Shown: positions 42,398 to 49,472 of the stretch, in pieces | Layout of the letters: the number at the start of each line of letters is the position of its first letter | Position numbering within the stretch: position 1 is the stretch's first letter | Source: Nonomuraea sediminis | Lineage (GTDB): Bacteria > Actinomycetota > Actinomycetes > Streptosporangiales > Streptosporangiaceae | Assembly: GCF_018531495.1 (NCBI RefSeq) | Contig: NZ_JAHDTI010000003.1 | Coordinates: 1,178,001-1,242,000 of the forward strand | DNA: 64,000 nt | Reading direction: 5' to 3' | Position numbers and translations under genes: made by a program | The notes under the pieces: generated by a model | Database searches by the model: none | What the model saw: the letters and a program-made list of their open reading frames with translations, nothing else | Told to the model about the DNA's origin: nothing

Positions 42398-43207
42398 ATG
42401 CACAGGCAGACGACAGCACGGGTTACCGGTTCCCTTTTCCTCACCGCGACGGCCACGGGAGTGCTCAGCGCGGTCCTTCTCGGGCCACTCGACACCCTGT
42501 ACTCACCCCAGTCCATTGCCGACAAGGCACCTGGAATATCGGCGGGCGCCCTCATGGCTTTGGTCATGACCGTCGCGATCGCGCTGATCCCACCGACGCT
42601 GTTCCCGGTTCTCAAGAACCACGGCGAGGCACCCGCACTCGGCTATGCCGTCGCCAGAATCCTTGAGGCCGTCCTCCTGCTTCCCGCCGCCATCGGACCT
42701 CTCATCCTGGTGGCCCTGGCCACCACTCAACCGGCCGCCAGCGCGCCAGACAACGCGGCCCACCTGGCGACCGTCCAGGCATTAACCCAGACGTACGAAA
42801 TATGGGGACACGCCAGCAGCGCCGTCTTCTTCTGCATCAGCGTCCTGCTACTCAACTACCTGCTGTACCGGTCGAGGCTCGTCCCCCGCTGGATATCCGC
42901 CTGGGCACTCATCGCGGTGGCACCGTACCTGGCCGACAGTTTCCTCGTGATGTTCAACCTGCTGGCCCCGTCCTCGACGATCTACTCCGTTCTCTTCTTC
43001 CCGCTGGCGCTGAACGAAATGGTGCTGGCGATCTGGCTACTGGCAAAAGGATTCAGAACGCTGTCGCCGACGCCCACCGCTCATGCCGCCGACACCGCTC
43101 ATAGCGTCGACGCCGCCCATGCTGTCGACACTGCTCATACCGTCGACACCGCCCATGCTGTCGACGTCGTCACGAACCGCCGAGCACACGAACAGCCGGG
43201 CAATTGA
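42398..43207 (+). CDS. DUF4386 family membrane protein with 18-bp repeat tail
   Basis: 269 residues. Six hydrophobic helices between 10 and 220 with the DUF4386 pattern (RVTGSLFLTATATGVLSAVL near the start, 'LFPVLKNHGEAPALGYAVAR', 'RLVPRWISAWALIAVAPYL', 'ALNEMVLAIWLLAKGF'). Relatives are inner-membrane proteins of unknown function, often next to regulators. The last 45 residues are an added hydrophilic tail containing five copies of the hexapeptide (T/A)AH(A/S/T)(V/A)D. Normal family members end shortly after the last helix. Confidence 0.88.
   Translation: MHRQTTARVTGSLFLTATATGVLSAVLLGPLDTLYSPQSIADKAPGISAGALMALVMTVAIALIPPTLFPVLKNHGEAPALGYAVARILEAVLLLPAAIGPLILVALATTQPAASAPDNAAHLATVQALTQTYEIWGHASSAVFFCISVLLLNYLLYRSRLVPRWISAWALIAVAPYLADSFLVMFNLLAPSSTIYSVLFFPLALNEMVLAIWLLAKGFRTLSPTPTAHAADTAHSVDAAHAVDTAHTVDTAHAVDVVTNRRAHEQPGN
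43076..43165. repeat. Five tandem 18-bp repeats encoding the DUF4386 tail
   Basis: Units at 43076, 43094, 43112, 43130 and 43148, consensus accgcccatgctgtcgac, all in frame. Units 3 and 5 are the most alike. The repeats keep the frame because the unit is a multiple of three. Confidence 0.9.
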
Positions 43208-43331
43208 CGCCTCCTACGTGATGCATTTCGCCGCGACAACGCCCAACCCCGGAACTCCCCAATCCCAGGACATCACGGCTCCCTGAACCCATCCCCTCCC
43301 ACGACTCCCCTGGGCCCTCTTACAACGTGGG

Positions 43332-43756
43332 CTAGAAGCCTCGGACTCGGTCGATGTGGACTCGGATGGGGATGGGGTAGCGCTTGGCGAACTCCTCGAC
43401 CGTGCCGGCGATTCGGGTGATTCCGTCGGCGTACTTCTCCTGGTAGGCATCGCTGGTGGTCGGGTCGCCCTCGACGAACTCCGCCCGGCCGGTGATGACC
43501 ACGACGTCGCCGCCCGTGGGCGTGCTGTTGAGGTTGAGCGAGACGCGAGGGTCGCGGCCGATGTTGTCCAGTCGGTGTGCGTCCGGCCGGGTGAACAGCA
43601 GCACGCTGTCGCCCTCCCAGACGAACCACGCGGGTTCGGCTGAGGAGTGCCGTCAGCCGCCATCGTCGTGAGCCAGATGACCTTCTCCGCCGACATACGG
43701 CGCCGGAACTTCTCCCCGAAGGGCGTGGACGCATCAGGAATTCTCGGATCACTCAC
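43332..43756 (-). pseudogene. Frameshifted PPOX-class F420/FMN-dependent oxidoreductase
   Basis: The N-terminal part (GTG 43756; SDPRIPDASTPFGEKF, 'SAEKVIWLTTMAADGTPQPN') and the C-terminal part ('WFVWEGDSVLLFTRPDAHRL', 'GRDPRVSLNLNSTPTGGDVV', 'YPIPIRVHIDRVRGF') are both good pyridoxamine-oxidase-like (split-barrel, Rv3369-type) sequence but in different frames. The switch falls in the run of three Gs at 43632-43634; adding one G would give the expected PQPNPAWFVW and an uninterrupted product of 141 residues. So a one-base deletion, or a sequencing error, has broken the gene. Confidence 0.82.
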
Positions 43757-43765
43757 CTGATCACA

Positions 43766-44095
43766 CTAAGCGTGCAGCACCCTCCTTCCCTGCTTTCCAC
43801 ACCTCACCGCCTGTCGGGCCCAGCATGCCCGGATCTTGCCGTTCTTCCGGACGCGTGGCTGTTTGCCGTGGTCCAGCACTGCTTGCACACCGTGGTTCCG
43901 AGCACGTGCCTGCACACCGTGGTTCCGAGCACGTGCCTGCACACCGTGGTTCCGAGCACGTGCCTGCACACCGTGGTTCCAGACGCGTGGATACACACCG
44001 TGGTCCCGGGCATGCGGAACGATGGACTCCAACGTCGCGGGCAGCCCACGCTTCTCATCGTGCGCCGGCACGATCACCGTCAACGTCGCACTCAT
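43766..44095 (-). pseudogene. Truncated family 2 glycosyltransferase, remainder replaced by repeats
   Basis: The first 25-27 residues, MSATLTVIVPAHDEKRGLPA then TLESI, are a clear GT2 start (strand VIVPAHDE and first helix). After that the frame continues through tandem 27-bp units (ARNHGVQARARNHGVQ text) and ends after 109 residues without the DxD or any other GT-A element. Intact relatives have 250 residues or more. Its ATG overlaps the stop of a 32-codon membrane ORF (ATGA), so the 5' operon structure is preserved. Confidence 0.65.
43885..44019. repeat. 27-bp tandem repeats in the glycosyltransferase remnant
   Basis: Three identical units (gcacaccgtggttccgagca plus cgtgcct) at 43885, 43912 and 43939, then two degenerate units at 43966 and 43993. 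The unit is a multiple of three, so the minus-strand frame stays open. Confidence 0.92.
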
Positions 44096-44190
44096 CGCCG
44101 ACCCCGCCACTTGACCGCGACCCACGCCAGCAGGCCAACCAGGGTGTAGATCGCCATACTGAAACCCAGCATGGGCGGGCCTCCGGGCAT
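44092..44190 (-). CDS. 32-residue single-helix membrane protein, coupled to the GT2 remnant
   Basis: MPGGPPMLGFSMAIYTLVGL followed by LAWVAVKWRGRR: one hydrophobic helix with a strongly basic C-terminus. The stop TGA overlaps the glycosyltransferase ATG (ATGA), the sign of a real coupled pair. Small membrane ORFs directly upstream of GT2 genes occur in actinobacteria. Too short for family assignment. Confidence 0.5.
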   Translation of the reverse strand: MPGGPPMLGFSMAIYTLVGLLAWVAVKWRGRR

Positions 44191-44408
44191 CTCGTACTCC
44201 TCTCGTACCGGTGTGATGCGCGTACGAGAATGCCCTCGAGAGCGAGCAGGCTACGGAGGCGAACGACGTTCTGTGGACAGCGAGATCACAATCGCCAAGC
44301 CTGTGGACAACGACGACCCCCCAAGCACCCACCCTAGGGGCACAACAAACACACCCCCAACCGCAACCCCAAACCTCTGCCGGCCCGCAGAGGAAGCGCT
44401 ACGCAGCA

Positions 44409-44712
44409 CACGTGTCGCTGTGCCAGCTAATATCCCACGAAGCCCCACGTAGCACGTATGTCGCGTGCCAGCCCATATCCCGAGAAGCGCCACGCAGGAC
44501 TCGTGTCGCTGTGCGGGCCCGTATCTCGCGAAGTGCCACGCAGCACGCATGTCGCTGTGCCAGCCCCGTATCCCGCGAAGCGCTACGCGGACACGTGTCG
44601 CTGTGCGGGCCCGTCCCCACGAAGCGCCACGCAACACGCATGTCCCTGTGGCAGTCCATATCCCGAGAAGCGCCACGCAGGACACGTGTCGCTGTGCGGG
44701 CCCGTATCCCGC
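44409..44712. repeat. Array of about seven 44-47-bp imperfect tandem repeats
   Basis: Units start near 44409, 44453, 44499, 44544, 44591, 44635 and 44682. The consensus runs cacgtgtcgctgtgccagcc, then cgtatcccgcgaagcgccac, then gcag. Two alternating sub-types differ by 'ccagcc' versus 'cgggcc'. It lies in a gene-less stretch between the GT2 remnant and the second tRNA-Ala. The unit is unrelated to that of 10849-11205. Confidence 0.85.
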
Positions 44713-45019
44713 TCCAAGGCTCTCGCGGAAAGTCCGAGCCCGCACAACGACGGGCCTCCAATTCGGAAGCCCAGCCCCGTGCAGGAAGGGGCTCTGCACG
44801 GACCCCTAATCCCCCGCCAAGTCACACAAGTGACGAACCCACTCGCCGCTCACGCCCCCAGCGCCGATACCTCAGCTAACAGCCGAGCCAATCCCCAACT
44901 ACACACCCAGCGCGACGAGGCACCTAGCCACACCCTTGCCGTAGCTAAGCGCCACCTCAGTCAAAGGCGCACACCCAGCCACGAGACACCAACGTGTCCC
45001 AAACCCAGCATCCCGAACC
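44713..45019. other. Gene-less stretch with one strong hairpin
   Basis: About 300 bp without a protein-like frame. CCGTGCAG (44777-44784) and CTGCACGG (44794-44801) form a perfect 8-bp hairpin with a 9-nt loop. Nothing else recognised. Confidence 0.45.
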
Positions 45020-45081
45020 GGCGCAAGCGCATATCAAATACGTCCGAGCGAAGCGAGGCCCATTGGCCAGACGCTGGGGGT

Positions 45082-45099
45082 CCGGGGGTCATCCCCCGG
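45082..45099 (-). terminator. Hairpin downstream of tRNA-Ala (right copy)
   Basis: ccgggggtcatcccccgg: 7-bp stem and 4-nt loop, at the same distance from the tRNA as in the left copy. Confidence 0.6.
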
Positions 45100-45165
45100 G
45101 ACAAAATGACGAGGAGACCATGGGGAAGCGCCCAAAGGCGCGACCACACCTCGCCGTACTCCGAG

Positions 45166-45238
45166 TGGAGCTATGGGGATTCGAACCCCAGACCTCCTCC
45201 ATGCCATGGAGGCGCGCTACCAACTGCGCCATAGCCCC
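45166..45238 (-). tRNA. tRNA-Ala (anticodon GGC), copy 2
   Basis: Minus-strand sequence starts GGGGCTATGGCGCAG and ends TAGCTCCA, with anticodon arm CCTCC-ATGGCAT-GGAGG (anticodon GGC). Identical to copy 1 except for one base next to the D stem. No encoded CCA. 5' flanks of the two copies differ, so each has its own promoter. Confidence 0.97.
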
Positions 45239-45300
45239 TGGTCACCGCTCCGAGTCCTCCCGTTGCGGCGCTCGGAGAGCATATAGCCTTCACGGAGGAT

Positions 45301-46206
45301 TCACCTAATCGCCCGCCCCACCAGTACGGCCAGCCCGTCCAACTGCCGCATCAGCCCGAATTCGAACACCGAGTCAAGATCCACCTCCACCCCGGGCTGC
45401 GTCACCACCCTGGCCAGCGTGGGAAACGAACCCGAGCTCAGCATCGAGCCGAGATCCCGCGAGCGGCCGCGCATCCACTCGTCGTCGGTGATGCCCGTGT
45501 CGGCCAGCGCCTGCGTCTCCGACTGCAGCGCCGCCGCCGCGCCGCCGACGAACTGCGCCAGCGACATCCCGATGTGCAGTATCGTGCGCGCGTCCAGGCC
45601 GAGCCCGTCGACCGCGCGAAGCAGCCACTCGAAGTGCGCCATGCCGTTCGCGATGAACTGCGGCCGCGACAGCGACACGGCCTGCGCCATCCACGGATGC
45701 CGCCGATGCACCCGCCACTGCAGCCGCAGCGACAGTTCCACCTGCGCCCGCCAGCCCGGCGGCCGCTCCGCAGGCAGCGGCTCCTCGCCATAGGCGGCAT
45801 CGGCCATCAGCTGGACCAGTTCCTCCTTGCCCGCCACGTGCCGATAGAGGGACATCGCCGACGAGTCCAGCTCCGCCGCCAGCCGCCGCATCGACACCGC
45901 CGCCAGCCCCTCACGGTCGGCCACCCGCATCGCCACCCGCACGATCCGCTGCCTCGTCAGCTCGTCACCGGTACGGCGGGCCCGCAGCGGATCCGTCACC
46001 ACCGTCCCCACCCCCGGCACCACCCGCACCAGCCCCTCCTCGCGCAGCGCGGCCAGCACCTTCGTCGCCGTCGCCATCGCCACCCCCCACTCCCTGACGA
46101 TCTGCCGCGTCGACGGCACCGCCTCCCCCGCCCCGAGCTCCCCCTCGACGATCCGCCGCCGCAACTCCTCCACAATCCGCAAATACGGCGCACCCACCAC
46201 ACACAC
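45301..46206 (-). CDS. GntR-TetR hybrid transcriptional regulator
   Basis: 301 residues from GTG 46206 (AAGGGG just upstream). Residues 1-72 form a GntR winged helix (YLRIVEELRRRIVEGELGAG, 'VPSTRQIVREWGVAMATATK', 'ALREEGLVRVVPGVGTVV'). Residues 78-125 are a TetR HTH (TRQRIVRVAMRVADREGLAA, 'MSLYRHVAGKEELVQLM') with a TetR_C_33-like ligand domain. This two-HTH build is typical of actinobacterial regulators of neighbouring efflux or oxidoreductase genes. It is divergent from the FAD monooxygenase gene, its probable target. Confidence 0.92.
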   Translation of the reverse strand: MCVVGAPYLRIVEELRRRIVEGELGAGEAVPSTRQIVREWGVAMATATKVLAALREEGLVRVVPGVGTVVTDPLRARRTGDELTRQRIVRVAMRVADREGLAAVSMRRLAAELDSSAMSLYRHVAGKEELVQLMADAAYGEEPLPAERPPGWRAQVELSLRLQWRVHRRHPWMAQAVSLSRPQFIANGMAHFEWLLRAVDGLGLDARTILHIGMSLAQFVGGAAAALQSETQALADTGITDDEWMRGRSRDLGSMLSSGSFPTLARVVTQPGVEVDLDSVFEFGLMRQLDGLAVLVGRAIR

Positions 46207-46434
46207 CCCTTCCTGACAAGCCGCTCACACAACCCGACGCCACCCGCCCCGACCAGCCGCCGCATGGCCCGAAGCCGCCCCGCCCTGGCCGACCACCCAC
46301 ACAGCCCAAAGCCACCCGAACGAGCCGAACCAACTCAGGCAGCACGAGACCCGCCCCGAGTCGACCAACCGCCCAGCCCGAGGCGACCGCCCGGAGCCCA
46401 TCCCGAGACGACCATCCGCCCGACGCAGCGAGAA

Positions 46435-46448
46435 GTGCACTAGTGCAC
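46435..46448. promoter_or_regulatory. Perfect 14-bp palindrome GTGCACTAGTGCAC
   Basis: It lies 65 bp upstream of the monooxygenase ATG, in the region where a regulator of the divergent pair should bind. A candidate operator for one of the two HTH domains of the hybrid regulator. Confidence 0.55.
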
Positions 46449-46483
46449 CCTCCCACGAACCAGGCCGTCACCCTAGGGTTCGC

Positions 46484-46498
46484 GTACAGCGTATAGAC
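46484..46498. promoter_or_regulatory. Imperfect palindrome GTACAGCGTATAGAC near the monooxygenase start
   Basis: GTAC/A-GCG-TATAGAC resembles the TATAC-N-GTATA operators of many TetR regulators adjacent to FAD monooxygenases. It ends 14 bp before the start codon and overlaps the expected promoter or leader. Confidence 0.45.
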
Positions 46499-46512
46499 AG
46501 GGGGAAACTCAC

Positions 46513-47643
46513 ATGAAGACCGTGCTCATCTCAGGCGCCGGCATAGCAGGCCCCGCGCTCGCCTTCTGGCTGCACAGGTACGGCTGGCAGCCCACCATCG
46601 TGGAGCGCGCCCCAGTCCTGCGCGTCGGCGGCCAGGCAGTCGACTTCCGCGGCACACCCCAGCTCCAGGTCCTCGACAGAATGGGCCTGCTACCGGCCAT
46701 CCGCGACGCCCAGACAGGCATGGGCGCCATCGCCATCGTCAACGAGGCAGGCGCCAAGGTGTCCAGCCTGCCGACCGAGGCGTTCAGCGGCGACGTGGAG
46801 ATCCTGCGCGGCGACCTCGGCCGCATCCTGTACGAGGCGACCCGCGACACCACCGAGTACCTGTTCGGCGACTCCATAGCCGCAATGGAGGAAACGCCGC
46901 AGGGCGTCGAGGTCGTCTTCGACAGCGGCGCGACCCGCAGGTTCGACCTCGTGGCGGGCGCCGACGGGACCCGGTCGCGGGTGCGGGCGCTGGCCCTCCG
47001 CAGCGAACTGCTGCACCTGGGCATGTCCACCGCGATCTTCACCACGCCCAACACGTTCGGCCTGGACCGCGAGGGCCTGATGTACAGCGCGCCGGGCAGG
47101 AGCGCCACGATCCTCGGCCTCGGCGCCGACGCCAAGGTCATGCTCGACTTCGCATCTCCCGAAATATCGCAGGAAGTCGATCACAGGGCGCTGGTGGCCC
47201 ACCAGTTCTCCTGCGACCGGTGGAAGGTCCCCGGACTGCTCGAGGCCATGTGGCGCGCGGACGACTTCTACTTCGACACCGCCACCCAGGTCGCCGCCGA
47301 GCACTACTCGGCGGGCAGAATCGTCCTGGTCGGCGACGCCGGCTACGGCCCCGGCCCGGGCGGCATGGGCACCGGCCTGGCGGTGATCGGCGCCTACACG
47401 CTGGCGGGGGAACTGGCCGCGCACGACCACCACACCGCCGCGTTCGAGGCGTACGAGCGCCGCCTGCGCCCCTACGTCCAGATCTGCCACAAGCAGGCCA
47501 AAGGCGGCGAGAAGTTCCTGGTCCCGCGCAAACGCTCGCAGATCTGGATGCGGAACCAGACGATGCGGCTCATGCCGTACCTGCCGTTGAAGAAGATGAT
47601 GGCGAAGGGCGCCAACGCCATCACCCTCGAAAGCTACGGCTAG
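46513..47643 (+). CDS. FAD-dependent monooxygenase (PHBH-fold)
   Basis: 376 residues, preceded by CAGGGGGAAA. N-terminal FAD motif VLISGAGIAGPALAFWLHRYG (GxGxxG), the second FAD/NADPH motif 'DLVAGADGTRSRVRALAL' (DG) and the third 'GRIVLVGDAGYGPGPGGMGT' (GD) are all present. The enzyme class hydroxylates aromatic compounds or drugs (rifampicin/tetracycline-type relatives) using NAD(P)H. Divergent from the GntR-TetR regulator, which probably induces it on substrate exposure. The substrate cannot be inferred. It converges with the phosphatase gene, overlapping by 4 bp. Confidence 0.92.
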   Translation: MKTVLISGAGIAGPALAFWLHRYGWQPTIVERAPVLRVGGQAVDFRGTPQLQVLDRMGLLPAIRDAQTGMGAIAIVNEAGAKVSSLPTEAFSGDVEILRGDLGRILYEATRDTTEYLFGDSIAAMEETPQGVEVVFDSGATRRFDLVAGADGTRSRVRALALRSELLHLGMSTAIFTTPNTFGLDREGLMYSAPGRSATILGLGADAKVMLDFASPEISQEVDHRALVAHQFSCDRWKVPGLLEAMWRADDFYFDTATQVAAEHYSAGRIVLVGDAGYGPGPGGMGTGLAVIGAYTLAGELAAHDHHTAAFEAYERRLRPYVQICHKQAKGGEKFLVPRKRSQIWMRNQTMRLMPYLPLKKMMAKGANAITLESYG

Positions 47644-48257
47644 GCCGAGTCGTCGCTGCTGATCGGCTCGGGCAGGGTGCCCGCGTTGTGCTCGAGCAGA
47701 CGCCAGCCCTTGCGGCCCTCCTCCAGCACCGACCACGAGCAGTTGCCCAGCCCGCCCAGCGACGGCCACAGCGGCTCCGGCAACCCGAGCAGCTCGCAGA
47801 TGCCCAGCCGGAGCGCGGCACCATGCGAGGCCACCACCAGCAGCCCCTTCTCGTCGATCTTGGAGGCCCACCGGCGCAACGCGGCCCCCACCCGGCCGGC
47901 GACCTCGGTCACCGGCTCGCCGTCGGGAGCCTCCCACGCGGCGTACTCCACCGGCCACCGGGCGGCGATCTCGTCGCGGGTCAGGCCCTCCCACGCGCCG
48001 CCGCCGCGTTCACGGAAGTCCTTGTCCACCGACACGTCCAGGCCCACGACCCGGCCGAGCGCCAGCGCGGTGTCGTTGGCCCGCCGTAGATCGGAGGAGA
48101 CGATCATCGTCGGCCGGAGCGAGGCCAGCAGCGAGGCCGCCCGCGTGGCCTGCGCCAGCCCGGTCTCATCGAGGGGGATGTCGCTGTGGCCCTGGAAGCG
48201 GTGCTCGACGTTCCACAGTGTCTGCCCGTGCCGCAGACAGACGATGCGGCGGCTCAT
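47640..48257 (-). CDS. Histidine phosphatase family protein
   Basis: 205 residues. Catalytic RHG as 'IVCLRHGQTLWNVEHRFQGH'; the second His is in 'LLVVASHGAALRLGICELLG'; the acid Glu is in the 'FRERGGGAWEGLT' region. Phosphoglycerate-mutase-like phosphomonoesterase. It lies 43 bp downstream of rsfS in the same direction; this nadD-rsfS-phosphatase order is conserved in actinobacteria. Substrate unknown. Confidence 0.92.
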   Translation of the reverse strand: MSRRIVCLRHGQTLWNVEHRFQGHSDIPLDETGLAQATRAASLLASLRPTMIVSSDLRRANDTALALGRVVGLDVSVDKDFRERGGGAWEGLTRDEIAARWPVEYAAWEAPDGEPVTEVAGRVGAALRRWASKIDEKGLLVVASHGAALRLGICELLGLPEPLWPSLGGLGNCSWSVLEEGRKGWRLLEHNAGTLPEPISSDDSA

Positions 48258-48300
48258 GCGGGTGTCTCGCCGAAGGCCGCGCGCCTGAAGGACGGGCGGC

Positions 48301-48696
48301 TCACGTACGAGCCCGCTGCATGTTGACCTGCGCGACGCTCTCCGGAAGGGGGATCGCCGGGCAGTCCTTCCACAGGCGCTCGAGCGCGTAGAAGACGCGG
48401 TCCTCCTCGTGCTGGACGTGCACCACGATGTCGAGGAAGTCGAGGAGCACCCAGCGGCCTTCGCGCTCGCCCTCGCGGCGCACGGGCTTGACGTCGGCCT
48501 CGGTGCGCAGCCTGTCCTCGATCTCGTCGACGATGGCGCGGACCTGCCGGTCGTTGGTAGCGGAGCAGAGCAGGAACGCGTCGGTGATGACGAGCTGCTC
48601 ACTCACGTCGTAGGCGAGGATGTCATCGGCCAGCTTGTCGGCCGCGGCCTCCGCGGCGATCTTGACGAGCTGGACGGCTCTGTCGGAAGCGGTCAC
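48301..48696 (-). CDS. rsfS: Ribosomal silencing factor RsfS
   Basis: 131 residues from GTG 48696 (VTASDRAVQLVKIAAEAAAD). RsfS/Iojap blocks: 'DILAYDVSEQLVITDAFLLC', 'SATNDRQVRAIVDEIEDRL', 'REGRWVLLDFLDIVVHV' and 'VFYALERLWKDCP'. It binds L14 on the large subunit and blocks subunit joining when nutrients are low. It lies downstream of nadD, 65 bp apart, as is usual. Confidence 0.95.
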   Translation of the reverse strand: MTASDRAVQLVKIAAEAAADKLADDILAYDVSEQLVITDAFLLCSATNDRQVRAIVDEIEDRLRTEADVKPVRREGEREGRWVLLDFLDIVVHVQHEEDRVFYALERLWKDCPAIPLPESVAQVNMQRART

Positions 48697-48761
48697 GATG
48701 CGGGTCTTACCTCCTGAGTTGGCGTCACGGCCCACCTAAGAGACTACCCTTCTCACCCGGT

Positions 48762-49376
48762 TCACCCCGCTCGGTAGAGTCCACGCTTGTTGATGTACTG
48801 CACGATGCCGTCCGGCACGAGGTACCAGATCGGCTCGCCCTTGGCCACACGCTGGCGGCACTCGGAGGAGGAGATGGCCAGCGCCGGGATCTCCAGCAGC
48901 GTGACCTTCCCCGCCGGCAGCCCCGGATCGTGCAGCGGATGCCCCGGACGGGTGCAGCCGACGAAGTGCGCCAGCTCGAACAATTCGTCCACGCCCTGCC
49001 AGGTCAGGATCGCGCCCAGCGCGTCGGCGCCGGTGATGAAATAGAGGTCGGCGTCCGGCCCATAGACCTCGGAAACATCGCGCAAAGTATCGATGGTGAA
49101 CGTCGGCCCGGGCCGGTCCACGTCCACCCGCGACACGGAGAAACGCGGATTGGACGCGGTGGCGATCACCGTCATCAGATAGCGGTCCTCGGCCGCCGAC
49201 ACCTCGCGCTCGGCCTTCTGGTACGGCCGGCCAGTCGGGACGAACACCACCTCGTCGAGCTCGAAATGGTGAGCCACCTCGCTGGCGGCGACCAGGTGGC
49301 CGTGATGGATGGGATCGAACGTCCCGCCCATGACTCCCACCCGCCGCTCCCCCTGGACAACAGGCGCATTCATCAT
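48762..49376 (-). CDS. nadD: Nicotinate-nucleotide adenylyltransferase
   Basis: 204 residues. Nucleotidyltransferase motif GVMGGTFDPIHHGHLVAASE (HxGH) and the C-terminal ISSSECRQRVAKGE (ISSTxxR) are clear. It makes deamido-NAD from nicotinate mononucleotide and ATP. The start is ATG 49376 or 49373 (two consecutive Met). It is divergent from the M48-like gene and upstream of rsfS. Confidence 0.96.
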   Translation of the reverse strand: MMNAPVVQGERRVGVMGGTFDPIHHGHLVAASEVAHHFELDEVVFVPTGRPYQKAEREVSAAEDRYLMTVIATASNPRFSVSRVDVDRPGPTFTIDTLRDVSEVYGPDADLYFITGADALGAILTWQGVDELFELAHFVGCTRPGHPLHDPGLPAGKVTLLEIPALAISSSECRQRVAKGEPIWYLVPDGIVQYINKRGLYRAG

Positions 49377-49472
49377 GAAACGGACCTTACGCGGAACCCG
49401 TACCAGAACATGATGGCACCCCCCTCGCAGAGGAACGCGCACCGCACCCGCCGCCGACGTAGCATGCCGGGC

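Larger units (their letters stand above)
45020..45239. repeat. Segmental duplication, right copy (tRNA-Ala plus 3' flank)
   Basis: Matches 9518-9738 in direct orientation, 35.5 kb away, with few substitutions and one 1-bp indel. It includes the gagcgaagcgaggccc motif, the terminator hairpin and the complete tRNA gene. The similarity stops just outside the tRNA 5' end. Confidence 0.85.
46207..46512. other. Divergent control region between hybrid regulator and monooxygenase
   Basis: 306 bp. The left two thirds are C-rich with no protein-like frame. The right third holds a perfect palindrome (46435-46448) and a second imperfect palindrome close to the monooxygenase start, listed separately. Confidence 0.6.

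Noticed and set aside
42190..42615. Upstream extension of the SARP-like regulator to 42615
   Set aside because: The extra 142 residues are not family-like and would overlap the start of the divergent DUF4386 gene.
44409..44712. CRISPR array
   Set aside because: Units are contiguous imperfect tandem repeats without unique spacers, and there are no cas genes in the window. The same holds for 10849-11205 and 43885-44019.
9518..45239. Calling the 35.5-kb interval an integrative element or prophage
   Set aside because: No integrase, excisionase, replication, transfer or phage structural gene is visible; only the flanking tRNA repeats support it, so it is kept as a hypothesis.
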